A stretch of DNA of 64,000 nt. It comes from Microbacterium sp. 1.5R. GTDB taxonomy: Bacteria > Actinomycetota > Actinomycetes > Actinomycetales > Microbacteriaceae. The number at the start of each line of letters is the position of its first letter. Position 1 is the first letter of the stretch. A model generated the notes under the pieces. The model did no database searches, was not told the origin of the DNA, and saw only the letters and a list, made by a program, of their open reading frames with translations. The stretch lies in assembly GCF_001889265.1 (NCBI RefSeq), contig NZ_CP018151.1, positions 3,162,001 through 3,226,000 on the forward strand, given 5' to 3'. Positions 43,332-52,330 of the stretch are shown here, piece by piece. The translations under genes were made by a program, and so were the position numbers.

Positions 43332-46300
43332 TCAGTAGACGATCACCGGGAGGCTGCGCGTGCTGCGGGAGTCCTGCCACGGCTCCGTGCCGTCGAAGCG
43401 GACCGTGAGCAGGTGCACCCCACGGCTCAGCTTCGGCACCGAGACGGTGACCCTGCCCTTGTCGGAGGGAGCCAGCTCGACCGTGGCGACGACCTTGCCG
43501 CGGTCGTGCACCGTCACCGTGCCCACCGCCGCGCTGTCGTCGTCGGCCGCCACGGTGACCTTCACGGTGGCGCTCTTGCCCGACTTCACCAGCAGGTCGG
43601 AGGAGGCGCGCACCCGCGTATCGATCGGCTGCATCTGGTCGTCGACCAGCACGGCGACCGACCGGGCGGGGATCGTCACGGTGCCGGTCGCGGCGTCCCA
43701 GGTCGTGGTCTTGACCACGGCATCCGCTCCGTTCGCCTGAGCCGGGGTCAGCGCGAACGAACGCCCGGCCAGGCCGGCGACGGTCTGCGTGACCGGCGCA
43801 GGAGAGGAGTTGAACGCGACGAGCGCACCGTCGAGATCGGCGTCGGCGTCGGGACCCGTCAGGTCGTCGATCTGCATCAGGATCACGCCCGGAGCCGCCC
43901 CCGCCCCGCCGTTCGGGAACGTGACCTTCTGCTGGATCAGCTCGGCCGAGCCGAGCCGCAGCAGATCGACCTCGTCGCGGATGCGCAGCAGATCGAGAGC
44001 GGATGCCTCTGCGGCCGCCATGTCGGCCGCGGCCGGCTTGAGCGCAGGATCGGCGAGCAGCGGCGCCATGATCGGCCACTTCTCCTCGTTGTCCGCGGCG
44101 GTCGGCAGCCCCGAGCCGAACGTCGACTCCTGACCGGTCCAGTCGATGCGGTTGAACCAGTCACCGGAGTTGTAGCTGTTGCGATCGAGGGACTTCGACC
44201 GCAGCAGCTCGGTGCCTGCGTGCCAGAACGACGGCGACTGCGAGAGCGTCACGGTCGCGAGCTCCAGCGTGTTCATCCGCACGCGGTCGGCCATCGTCGT
44301 GTCGACCGGGAGCTTGAGCACCGAGAGGTCGTAGAGCGTCTCGTTGTCGTGCGCATCGACGTAGTTGATCGTCTCGTCCGGCTGATCGGCATAGCCCGCC
44401 GCGGAGCCGCGATAGTCGATCGCCTCTCCCGCCGTCACCGAGCCGTCGCTCGTGGTGAACTCGAAGTCGCGCAGATTGCCCGCCAGCCCGAGCTTGACGA
44501 GATCGGCCTCGTGGCCGAGGTCGGCGAGCGCCTGCTCGACCGTGCCGTTGATCGGATCGCCGTTCGGGTCGGTGCCGAGACCGGTGCCGAAGCCCTGACG
44601 GAACGTCGACGAGGAGTCGACCGGGCTGCCGCCGTGCACGGCGTCGCGCAGGCGGTCGTTGAACGTGCCGATGCCGGTGCCTCCCAGCTGCCCCTGGGTG
44701 GCCTGCTCGAACAGCGCATCGTCCGCCACCTCGCCGAAGTTCCAGCCCTCGCCGTACAGATGGATCGCCGAACCGTCGACGCCGTCCTTCGCCAGGGTCA
44801 GGGCGTCGAGCGCGTCGCGGATCGCCTGCATGTTCGTCGTCGAGTGGTGACCCATGAGGTCGAAGCGGAAGCCGTCGACCTTGTAGTCGCGCGCCCAGGT
44901 CACGATCGAGTCGACCATGAGCTTCTGCGCGGCGAGGTGCTCGGTCGCGACGTTCTGGCAGCACGTCGAGGTCTCGACGCCGCCTGCCGCGTTCAGCCGG
45001 TGGTAGTAGCCGGGCACGACCTGGTCGAGCACCGACTTCTCGGCCTGACCGGATGCCGCCGTGTGGTTGAACACCTCATCGAGCACGACCTGCAGGTCCA
45101 TGTCATGGAGAGCGCCGACCATAGACCGGAACTCGCTGACCCTGGCGCCGCCGTCGGCGTCGACTGCGTACGAGCCCTCGGGCGTCGAGTAGTGGTACGG
45201 ATCGTAGCCCCAGTTGAAGCCGTCGGCATCCGCGACCGCCTGGATGCACGCCTGCTGTGCCGCGTCGGCCGGGCCGAACGAGGCGAGGTCGCAGTCGGGC
45301 ACCGCCTGAGCCGCGCGGTCCTCCTCGATCGAGGCGATGTCGAAGGAGGGCAGCAGGTGCACGGTGTTGATTCCGGCATCCGCGAGCTGCTTCAGCTGAT
45401 CGGTGCCCGCGCTGTCGCGGGTGAACGCCAGGTACGTGCCGCGCTCGTCGGCCGGAACCGTCTCGTCGCTGATCGAGAAGTCGCGGATGTGCAGCTCGTA
45501 GATCGCCCGGTCGACCGCGCGCTCGACGACCGGCGCTTCGGCCTTCTGCCACTGCTTCGGCTGCCAGGCCTTGTCGTCGAGGTCGATGGCGACCGAACGC
45601 CGCGAGTTCAGAGTGAGCGCCGTCGAGTAGGGATCGGTGACCCGGTTCGTCTCGATCGCACCGGTCGTCGGCGCATAGACCACGACCTCCCACAGGAACT
45701 CGTCGCCCTTGAGATCCTTGGCGCCCGCGACCGACCAGACGCCGGACGCCGCATCCCACGTGGCCTCGTGCCGAGCGGGGTCGCCCTCGGCGCCCTCGTC
45801 CCAGGTGAGAAGGGTCGCGCTCTGCGCCGTCGGCGCCCACAGCCGGAACGTCGGCTTCTTGCCCGAGAACGTCACGCCCAGGTCGACGTCGTCGAGGGCT
45901 GCGGCATAGAGATCGTCGAGAACCCCGGCGATCTGCACGCCGGTGAATGCGGAGGGCGCACCCGTCTCGTCACGTTGGACGACCGCGAGCTGCGATCGCA
46001 GCAGTGCCGCCGCATCGGCATCCGTCACCCGCAGGGCGAGGTATCCGTCGAGCGCGGGGAACCGGGCGAGCTGCTCGTCCGTCAGGCCGCCCTCGATCAC
46101 CTCGAGCGCGATCGACTCGCCACCCGCGATGTCGCCGTCTGCCACCGCGAGCGAGGCGTCCGCCGAGGAGTACAGCTGATAGGCGGCCTTGTCGACAGAC
46201 CCGAGAGCCGCCGGCCAGGCGATCGTCTCGGCGTCGACCCACTGTGCGCGCTGCTCTCCGGCGCCGGGGAGCTGCGGGTCCGCGCTCACGACCTCGAGAA

Positions 46301-49300
46301 CGTGCGTCGCCAGCGTGTAACGGAACGACGTCACGCTGCCCTCGGCCGCGCTGAACGAGATGTTCGCGCCGCCCGGCACTCCGTCGGCGCCGTAGTTCTC
46401 AGCCCAGCTCAGGCCGTGCGCCACCTTGAGCTCGTAGGCTCCGGTGGGGAGGTCGGCGGTCGAGAACTCGTAGACGCCGTCGCGGTCGCCGTCGGCCATG
46501 AGGGTGCCGAGGCAGTCGGGAGACCAGTCCGCCGCGCAGCCGAGCTCGTCCTGCAGAGAGCCCGGCAGCGTCACGATGGGTCCGTCGGCCGAGGACTGCA
46601 CGATGTTGGTGCGCGGGTCGAAGTAGAAGGTGATCGGCCCGCCCGCGTGGGTGAGCGTGACGTTCGAGCCGTCCGGCACACCGTTCGCACCGTAGTTGAC
46701 GGCCCAGCTGCCGTTGATCGCGGCCTTGTACTCGTAGTCGCCGGCCGGCAGATCGAAAGCCCCCTCCCATACGCCGTCGGCGCGCAGGGTCAGCTTCGCC
46801 TTCTCGCAGGCAGGGTCCCAGTCGCCCGCACAGCCCATCTCGGAGTTGAGACTGCCGGGCACGGTCACCATGTCGATCGGAGACTCGGGCTCCTCGCCGG
46901 CCGTCAGCGTCACGGCGTTGCCGACCGACGCGTACGTCGAGGCTGCGGCGTGGTTGCCCGCGGCATCCGTCGTCACGGCCCGGTATTCGACGAGCGTGCC
47001 GTTCGCGAGATCGCGGATGTCGTGGAAGACGCGGGGGTCGGTGTCCTCCGCGGTGCCGAGCGCCTGCCACTCCTCGGAGCCGACGACGCGCCAGGCGAAG
47101 CTCGTCTGCGCCCACTGATCGGCGATGTCGGCCTGCACGGCGGACTGTCCGGTGACACCGGCTCCGGCGGCGGGCACGACGACCTCGACGGATGCCGCCT
47201 CGGACGGCGCCGTGACGGTCGAGTCGGCTTTCCAGACCACCGCCGACAGAGCCGGCACCGTGATCGAGGCGGCCGCACCGGCATCCGTGGCGAGGGACGC
47301 GGCGTCACCGTAGAGCACCTCGTACGAGGCGTCGGCGGTCAGCGTGGTGAGGTCGACCGTCTGCGCGGTGGCGGCGTTGTTCACGGCCACCAGGTATTCG
47401 ACCTTGTCGTCGGCATCCACGCGGGAGAACGCGTACACACCAGCACCGGACGCCGCGTACCGCTCGATCTGCGCGCCCTCGCTGAGCGCCGGGTTCGACT
47501 CCCGGAGCTCTGACAGCGCGGCGATGTGCTCGTAGAGCGCGGCATCCGTCGCATAGCGGTCGACCGAGCCGGCCTGCTCACCGGTGATGAGGTTCTGATT
47601 CGCGTAGTCGTCGACCTGGGTGGCGAAGAGCGACTGCCGGGCGTCCTTGTCGCCGCCGGGGCCGGTGAAGCCCTGCTCGTCGCCGTAGTAGACGACCGGC
47701 TGACCCCGGGTGAGGAACATGAGCTCGTGCGCCAGCTCGTCGCGCTCGAGCGGAGCATCCGTCGTCTGCAGGAAGGATCCCACCCTGCCCATGTCGTGGT
47801 TGCCGAGGAACGTGGGCAGTGCCGTCGCCGACGAGTCGGGTGTCGTGTAGCGATCGTCGCCCGCGAACAGGGACTGCAGGCCCTTGGCCGAATTGCCCGA
47901 CGCGTAGCTGACGGCGGAGGACTGGAACGTGAAGTCGAGGATCGAGTTCATGTCGGTGTCTCGCACGTACGGTGCGAGCTTCACGGGGTCGGCGTCGTAG
48001 ACCTCGCCGAACATGAAGAAGTCGTCGTTGCCCTTCTCGTGCGCGTAATCGAGGACGTCGGCCGTCCATTTCTCCCAGAACTCGAAGTTCACATGCTTGA
48101 CGGTGTCGATGCGGAAGCCGTCGATGCCGAGGTCGATCCACTTGTCGTAGACCTCGACGAAGCCGTTGACCACCGTCGGGTGCTCGGTCATCAGGTCGTC
48201 GAGTCCGCTGAAGTCGCCGTATGTGACCGACTCCCCCGACCAGGTCGAGTCTCCGCGGTTGTGATAGAGCGACGGGTCGTTCAGCCAGGCCGGCACCTTG
48301 ACGTCGGCCTCGCTGTCGTCGATCACCGGCGTGTAGGGGAAGCTCGTCGCCAGGTCGAGTTCGGGGAACCCGTCGGTGCCCGCGTGGTCGGCCGGGTCGA
48401 ACGCCGTGCCCGCGGCATCCGTGTAGGGACTGGTCGCCTGGTCGATGTAGGAGTACTGCCCCTCGGCGTAGTCGATGACGTCGGCGGTGTGGTTGGTGAT
48501 GATGTCGAAGTACACCTTGATGTCGCGGGCGTGCGCGTCGGCGATCAGGGCCTGCAGCTCCTCATTGGTGCCGAGGTGCGGGTCGATGCGGGTGAAGTCG
48601 GTGATCCAGTAGCCGTGATAGCCGGCAGAGGCGTTGGCGCCCTCACCCTGCACCGGCTTGTTGGCGAAGCTCGGCGTCAGCCAGATCGCCGATGTGCCGA
48701 GCCCCTCGATGTAGTCGAGGTTCTCGCGGATTCCGGCGATGTCGCCGCCCTGATAGAAGCCCTTGTCCGTGGGGTCGAAACCGGTGGTGAGCCGGTCGCC
48801 CTCGAGACCGCCGGTGTCGTTGGCCGTGTCGCCGTTCGCGAAGCGGTCGGTCATCACGAAGTAGAACTGCTCGCCGGCACCCGCCTGTCGGGCCGGGCTC
48901 GCGATGAGCGCCTCATCGTCGGAGGTGTAGCCGCCGCGCAGGTCGGCGGCCTCGAGCCCGACGCGCTTGAGCGTGTCGTCGAACGTGAAGCGGAGGGTCG
49001 TCGGGCCGGCCACCGTCAGAGGGATGTCGTCGGCCCCGCCGTCGAGCCCGTACGCCTCGTCCCAGCTGTCGTTCACCGCGACCTTGTACTGCCACGTGCC
49101 CGCAGGGACCTCGAACTCGGCCGAGTAGATGCCCTCGGCGCCCGTGGGCTGGAGCTCGGTCCCGGTGCAGTCGGGCGCCCAGTCCGCCGCGCAGCCGAGC
49201 TCGGACTGCAGCGAGCCCACGAGAGCCACGGTGCGATCGGCCGCCGCGGCGGATGAGCCGCCGAGAGTGCCGGCCGCGCCGAAGCCCGAGACGACGAGCG

Positions 49301-49364
49301 CGGTGGCGGCGAGTAGAGCGAGCGGACGTGAAGCGGTCGTCTTCGACCGAGCCGACTTGAACAA
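43332..49364 (-). CDS. Secreted bifunctional alpha-amylase/type I pullulanase
   Basis: 2,010 residues. A signal peptide (FKSARSKTTASRPLALLAAT, ending near SSAAAA) is followed by an X25-like starch-associated domain (about 43-135). A GH13 alpha-amylase domain (about 155-600) has GFRIDTVKH, FMFGEVYD and FLGNHDMGR. After an Fn3-like linker come two more X25-like copies (about 830 and 930). A CBM48-type domain (about 1160) leads into a second GH13 domain with FNWGYDPYHYSTPEGSYA, VDGFRFDLMGHHS, LYGEGWNFGEV and NYVDAHDNETLYD, the pullulanase catalytic set. An Ig-like C-terminus ends it. Both active sites look intact, so it should cut alpha-1,4 and alpha-1,6 bonds of starch. TTG at 49364 has AGGGAG 6 bp upstream; the GTG at 49391 is the alternative. 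Confidence 0.93.
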   Translation of the reverse strand: MFKSARSKTTASRPLALLAATALVVSGFGAAGTLGGSSAAAADRTVALVGSLQSELGCAADWAPDCTGTELQPTGAEGIYSAEFEVPAGTWQYKVAVNDSWDEAYGLDGGADDIPLTVAGPTTLRFTFDDTLKRVGLEAADLRGGYTSDDEALIASPARQAGAGEQFYFVMTDRFANGDTANDTGGLEGDRLTTGFDPTDKGFYQGGDIAGIRENLDYIEGLGTSAIWLTPSFANKPVQGEGANASAGYHGYWITDFTRIDPHLGTNEELQALIADAHARDIKVYFDIITNHTADVIDYAEGQYSYIDQATSPYTDAAGTAFDPADHAGTDGFPELDLATSFPYTPVIDDSEADVKVPAWLNDPSLYHNRGDSTWSGESVTYGDFSGLDDLMTEHPTVVNGFVEVYDKWIDLGIDGFRIDTVKHVNFEFWEKWTADVLDYAHEKGNDDFFMFGEVYDADPVKLAPYVRDTDMNSILDFTFQSSAVSYASGNSAKGLQSLFAGDDRYTTPDSSATALPTFLGNHDMGRVGSFLQTTDAPLERDELAHELMFLTRGQPVVYYGDEQGFTGPGGDKDARQSLFATQVDDYANQNLITGEQAGSVDRYATDAALYEHIAALSELRESNPALSEGAQIERYAASGAGVYAFSRVDADDKVEYLVAVNNAATAQTVDLTTLTADASYEVLYGDAASLATDAGAAASITVPALSAVVWKADSTVTAPSEAASVEVVVPAAGAGVTGQSAVQADIADQWAQTSFAWRVVGSEEWQALGTAEDTDPRVFHDIRDLANGTLVEYRAVTTDAAGNHAAASTYASVGNAVTLTAGEEPESPIDMVTVPGSLNSEMGCAGDWDPACEKAKLTLRADGVWEGAFDLPAGDYEYKAAINGSWAVNYGANGVPDGSNVTLTHAGGPITFYFDPRTNIVQSSADGPIVTLPGSLQDELGCAADWSPDCLGTLMADGDRDGVYEFSTADLPTGAYELKVAHGLSWAENYGADGVPGGANISFSAAEGSVTSFRYTLATHVLEVVSADPQLPGAGEQRAQWVDAETIAWPAALGSVDKAAYQLYSSADASLAVADGDIAGGESIALEVIEGGLTDEQLARFPALDGYLALRVTDADAAALLRSQLAVVQRDETGAPSAFTGVQIAGVLDDLYAAALDDVDLGVTFSGKKPTFRLWAPTAQSATLLTWDEGAEGDPARHEATWDAASGVWSVAGAKDLKGDEFLWEVVVYAPTTGAIETNRVTDPYSTALTLNSRRSVAIDLDDKAWQPKQWQKAEAPVVERAVDRAIYELHIRDFSISDETVPADERGTYLAFTRDSAGTDQLKQLADAGINTVHLLPSFDIASIEEDRAAQAVPDCDLASFGPADAAQQACIQAVADADGFNWGYDPYHYSTPEGSYAVDADGGARVSEFRSMVGALHDMDLQVVLDEVFNHTAASGQAEKSVLDQVVPGYYHRLNAAGGVETSTCCQNVATEHLAAQKLMVDSIVTWARDYKVDGFRFDLMGHHSTTNMQAIRDALDALTLAKDGVDGSAIHLYGEGWNFGEVADDALFEQATQGQLGGTGIGTFNDRLRDAVHGGSPVDSSSTFRQGFGTGLGTDPNGDPINGTVEQALADLGHEADLVKLGLAGNLRDFEFTTSDGSVTAGEAIDYRGSAAGYADQPDETINYVDAHDNETLYDLSVLKLPVDTTMADRVRMNTLELATVTLSQSPSFWHAGTELLRSKSLDRNSYNSGDWFNRIDWTGQESTFGSGLPTAADNEEKWPIMAPLLADPALKPAAADMAAAEASALDLLRIRDEVDLLRLGSAELIQQKVTFPNGGAGAAPGVILMQIDDLTGPDADADLDGALVAFNSSPAPVTQTVAGLAGRSFALTPAQANGADAVVKTTTWDAATGTVTIPARSVAVLVDDQMQPIDTRVRASSDLLVKSGKSATVKVTVAADDDSAAVGTVTVHDRGKVVATVELAPSDKGRVTVSVPKLSRGVHLLTVRFDGTEPWQDSRSTRSLPVIVY

Positions 49365-49418
49365 ATGATGCTCCCTGATGGCGGCGGACACGACGACGTG
49401 TCCGGAGGCTTGCGAGTG

Positions 49419-49459
49419 AAGCTAGCAGGGCGGGCTCTATGACTGCAAGCGCTTGCAGT
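49419..49459 (-). promoter_or_regulatory. Amylase-pullulanase promoter with LacI-type operator
   Basis: ACTGCAAGCGCTTGCAGT (49442-49459) is a perfect 18-bp palindrome of the LacI/MalR type. On the leftward strand its half TTGCAG serves as -35, and TAGCTT (49419-49424) lies 18 bp further as -10. The operator therefore covers the -35 element. A degenerate second site, GCAAACGCTTCC, is at 49511-49522. Control by a maltose/starch-responsive LacI-family repressor is likely. Confidence 0.75.
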
Positions 49460-49771
49460 TGCGTTCTGGCGAAAAGTCAGGGGTGTGAATGCTGCTGCTG
49501 GCCTTAAGTCGCAAACGCTTCCAGGATTGCGAATCCCGGGTGAGGAGGATTTCTCGCCGCGTTCACCGCCCGGACACCTTCGCCGACTACAACTGCAGAT
49601 GCGCGGACACAGACTCAGACCGGATCGGGTAGTCACGTCATCCGCGCATACGGTGAGCGTCTGCTCCCGAAGAGACCCCCGCCGAATCGGGTCGGCGGGG
49701 GTCTTCTCTGTCCTGTCCGGCGAACATCGACCCGGCAGGGGCACAGCGGATGCCGGGTGCCGGCCGCTGGC
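49460..49771. other. Intergenic region between amylase-pullulanase promoter and thiolase
   Basis: About 310 bp without a supportable gene. It holds the second, degenerate LacI-type site at 49511-49522 and the thiolase terminator at 49673-49704. Short frames through it have no start signals. Confidence 0.7.
49673..49704 (-). terminator. Terminator after the thiolase gene
   Basis: A perfect 13-bp stem (AGACCCCCGCCGA and its complement) with a 6-base loop. It lies 67 bp past the thiolase stop on the leftward strand, and T/C-rich sequence flanks both sides. Confidence 0.85.
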
Positions 49772-50956
49772 CTACAGCCGTTCGATGATCGTGGCGTTCG
49801 CCATGGCACCGCCCTCGCACATGGTCTGGAGTCCGAAGCGGCCGCCGACCGCGTCGAGGTGGTCGATCAGGGTGCCGAGCAGGCGGGTGCCCGACGAACC
49901 GAGTGCGTGCCCGAGGGCGATCGCCCCTCCGCGCGGGTTGAGCTTGGCGGCATCCGCCCCGAGTTCCGCGGCCCAGGCCAGTGGCACCGACGCGAAGGCC
50001 TCATTGACCTCGTAGGCGTCGAGGTCATCGATCGTGAGTCCGGTGCGTTCGAGAATGCGCCGCGTCGCGGGGATCGGGCCGGTCAGCATCATGAGCGGAT
50101 CGTCGCCGACCACCGTGAACGCCTGGAACCTCGCCCGCGGCGTGAGTCCCAGCTGTTCGGCACGCTCGGCGCTCATCACGAGCGCAGCGGATGCTCCGTC
50201 GGTCAGCGGCGAGGAGTTGCCGGGAGTGATCCGCCAGTCGACGTCCGGGAATCGGGCGGCAAGAGCGTCGGTGCGGAACGCGGGGCTGAGTCCCCCGAGC
50301 CCCTCGGCCGTCGTGCCGGCGCGCACGGTCTCGTCGCCCGCGGCATCCGGAGCCTCGGCGACCGGAATGACGGTGCGGTCGAAGAATCCCTCGTGCCACG
50401 CGGCGGCCGCGCGGCGATGCGACTCGGCGGCGTACTCATCCAGCGCTGCGCGATCGATGCCCCAGCGCTGGGCGATCAGCTCGGCCGAGACGCCCTGGTT
50501 CACGAGTCCCTCGGGGTAGCGCTCACGCAGGCGAGGCGACATCGGCGACCCGCCGGACGCAGACGATCCGAGCGGCACCCGACTCATCGACTCGACGCCG
50601 CCGACGATGACCGCGTCATACGCGCCGGCCATGATCCCCTGGGCGGCGAAGTGCACGGCCTGCTGGCTGGACCCGCACTGGCGGTCGATCGTCGTCGCGG
50701 GGATCGACTCGTCGAAACCCGCGGCGAGCACAGCCTGCCGCGCGATGTTCGACGACTGGTCCCCCACCTGACTCACGCAACCGAGCAGCACGTCGTCGAT
50801 CTGCCTCGACTCGAGCCCGCTGCGCTCGAGTATCGCGGCGAGAGCACCCGCCGCGAGGTCGACAGGATGCACACCCGAGAGCGCGCCGCCCGGCTTGCCG
50901 CGTCCGACGGGAGTGCGGACGACATCGATCAGGACGGCTTCGCTGCGCGTGCTCAT
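49772..50956 (-). CDS. Acetyl-CoA C-acyltransferase (thiolase)
   Basis: 394 residues with all thiolase signatures: the N-terminal nucleophile in TTIDRQCGSSQQAVHFAAQG (Cys near 90), VNEAFASVPLAWAAELG, NPRGGAIALGHALGSSGTRL with the catalytic His, and QTMCEGGAMANATIIERL with the second Cys. It works in beta-oxidation or acetoacetyl-CoA formation. It stands alone with a terminator behind it. The ATG at 50956 matches the family start (MSTRSEAVLIDVVRTPVGR); longer readings run through low-complexity DNA. Confidence 0.93.
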   Translation of the reverse strand: MSTRSEAVLIDVVRTPVGRGKPGGALSGVHPVDLAAGALAAILERSGLESRQIDDVLLGCVSQVGDQSSNIARQAVLAAGFDESIPATTIDRQCGSSQQAVHFAAQGIMAGAYDAVIVGGVESMSRVPLGSSASGGSPMSPRLRERYPEGLVNQGVSAELIAQRWGIDRAALDEYAAESHRRAAAAWHEGFFDRTVIPVAEAPDAAGDETVRAGTTAEGLGGLSPAFRTDALAARFPDVDWRITPGNSSPLTDGASAALVMSAERAEQLGLTPRARFQAFTVVGDDPLMMLTGPIPATRRILERTGLTIDDLDAYEVNEAFASVPLAWAAELGADAAKLNPRGGAIALGHALGSSGTRLLGTLIDHLDAVGGRFGLQTMCEGGAMANATIIERL

Positions 50957-51305
50957 GCCTCCTATTCTCGCCCTGTCGCGGAGTGCGGGGACGGATGCCG
51001 CGTCGCTGCCCTGCACCAGCCTCGGCCATGCGCGCCCGCGACGGCCGGATTCCCGGCATCCGGCCGTCGCAGGCGCATTCGGCCTTCTGAAGCACCCGGC
51101 ATCGGTACCCGGCATCGGCACCCGGCACCCGGCATCGGCATCGGCATCGGCATGCACCCCGAGATGCCGTCTTCGCGCGCGGCGAAAAACGACCGGCGAC
51201 ACCCGGCATCCGAAATACAATCGAACACGCGCCCGCACCCCGGCGCATCCCCCACCGTCGAGGCGCCCGTGACCCGGGCGATCCGCTCTCTCCGAGGACC
51301 CCACC
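50957..51305. repeat. Intergenic region with a short tandem repeat (51094-51153)
   Basis: About 350 bp between divergent genes with no credible coding sequence. Positions 51094-51153 are built from ACCCGGCATCGG units that break down into runs of CATCGG. The word GGCATC is over-used throughout this genome and here is locally amplified. A promoter for the rightward gene may lie in the AT-richer stretch near 51210-51230 (AATACAATCG). Confidence 0.65.
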
Positions 51306-51893
51306 ATGTCCAGCGAACCCATCACCGTCTCCATCCGCCGCGAGGTCGACCCCGAGCATGTCGCCGCCGCCACCGCCTGGGTGCAGACCGGCGTGAATCT
51401 GGCGCACCGATACCCGGGGTTCCTCGGATCCGGCTGGGTGCGCGACGGCGAGGACTCGCATGTCTGGCACATGCTGTACCGCTTCTCCGACGAGAAGTCG
51501 CTTGTGGCGTGGGAGCAGTCGGGCGAGCGCGAGTGGTGGAAGTCGACCGGCGAGCAGTTCGTGCGCAGCGAGCGCGTGCGCCGCCGCACGGGCATCGAGG
51601 GCTGGTTCGACGAGCCGACCACCGACACCATCACCCTCCCCCGCGCTGACGGCTCGACGACCACCGTCGCGATGGTCAGCACTCCGCCGCGGTGGAAGCA
51701 GGCCGTGTCGATCTGGCTCGGGTTCTTCCCACTGAACCTCGCCTTCACCTATGCGCTGAGCCCCGTGCCCGGCTGGAACGAGCTGCCGATCTGGCTGCGC
51801 GTGCTCGCCACGACCGTCGTGCTCACGCCGATCATGACCTACTGGGTGCTGCCCTGGGTCACGCGCACGCTGCGCCACTGGCTCAACCGCTGA
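51306..51893 (+). CDS. Antibiotic-biosynthesis-monooxygenase-like domain protein with two membrane helices
   Basis: 195 residues. The first half (ITVSIRREVDPEHVAAATAW, RYPGFLGSGWVRDGEDSHVW, HMLYRFSDEKSLVAWEQSGE) is an ABM ferredoxin-like domain. The second half has two hydrophobic helices (AVSIWLGFFPLNLAFTYAL and IWLRVLATTVVLTPIMTYWV), giving the membrane-anchored ABM architecture seen in many actinobacteria. Function is unknown. No operon partner is visible. Confidence 0.83.
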   Translation: MSSEPITVSIRREVDPEHVAAATAWVQTGVNLAHRYPGFLGSGWVRDGEDSHVWHMLYRFSDEKSLVAWEQSGEREWWKSTGEQFVRSERVRRRTGIEGWFDEPTTDTITLPRADGSTTTVAMVSTPPRWKQAVSIWLGFFPLNLAFTYALSPVPGWNELPIWLRVLATTVVLTPIMTYWVLPWVTRTLRHWLNR

Positions 51894-51945
51894 GGCTCGG
51901 TCGCCTCTGCCGCATCGGGTCTGCCGCACCTGCCGTGTGCGGTCC

Positions 51946-52154
51946 GTCCGTGAGTCGTGCGTCCGTGAGGTGCGTGCGTCCGTGAGGTGCGTGCGTGAGG
52001 TGCGTGCGTCCGTGAGGTGCGTGCGTCCGTGAAGTACGGCATCCGTGAGTCGCGTGCGTCCGTGAGGTGCGTGCGTGAGGCGCGGCATCCGCGAGACGCG
52101 TGCACCCGCGAGACGCGCGCGTCCGTGAGGTGCGGCATCCGTCCGTCGTGTGCG
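51946..52154. repeat. 17-bp minisatellite
   Basis: About thirteen degenerate tandem copies of GTCCGTGAGGTGCGTGC, with some units shortened to 12-16 bp or beginning ATCC. It begins 53 bp after the ABM gene stop, within the 437-bp gap (51894-52330) between convergent genes. No open frame across it has protein-like composition. No spacer-like unique sequences separate the units, so it is not a CRISPR. Confidence 0.85.
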
Positions 52155-52201
52155 TTCGGCGCGCGAGCGGCCGCACATCTGTGAGGCCGGGCAGTGCATC
52201 T

Positions 52202-52320
52202 GTGCGGGGCCACTACCGCATCCGAATCGGGCGTTTCCGATGCGAAACTGACCCCGCACCGAATGGTGGATGCGAAACTGACCTTGCACCGGACTCCAGA
52301 TGCGCACCTGACCCCGCACC
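52202..52320. repeat. Interspersed hairpin repeat, locus A
   Basis: An element with arms GTGCGGGGCCACTACCGCAT (52202 on) and GATGCGAAACTGACCCCGCA (52239 on) separated by about 16 bp. It is followed by two more direct half-units at about 27-30 bp spacing. Its centre, CCGAATCGGGCGTTTCCG, matches locus B read on the other strand. It lies between the 3' ends of two convergent genes, directly before the LysR stop. Confidence 0.85.
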
Positions 52321-52330
52321 GCCACCGCCG

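Noticed and set aside
43299..47513. A 1,404-codon open frame antisense to the amylase-pullulanase gene
   Set aside because: It is Arg/Val/Gly-rich with no recognisable domain and lies opposite a protein with clear catalytic motifs. High GC content creates such frames.
49772..51748. A 658-codon frame extending the thiolase upstream
   Set aside because: The added part crosses the GGCATC repeats and the opposite-strand ABM gene; the ATG at 50956 matches the thiolase family start.
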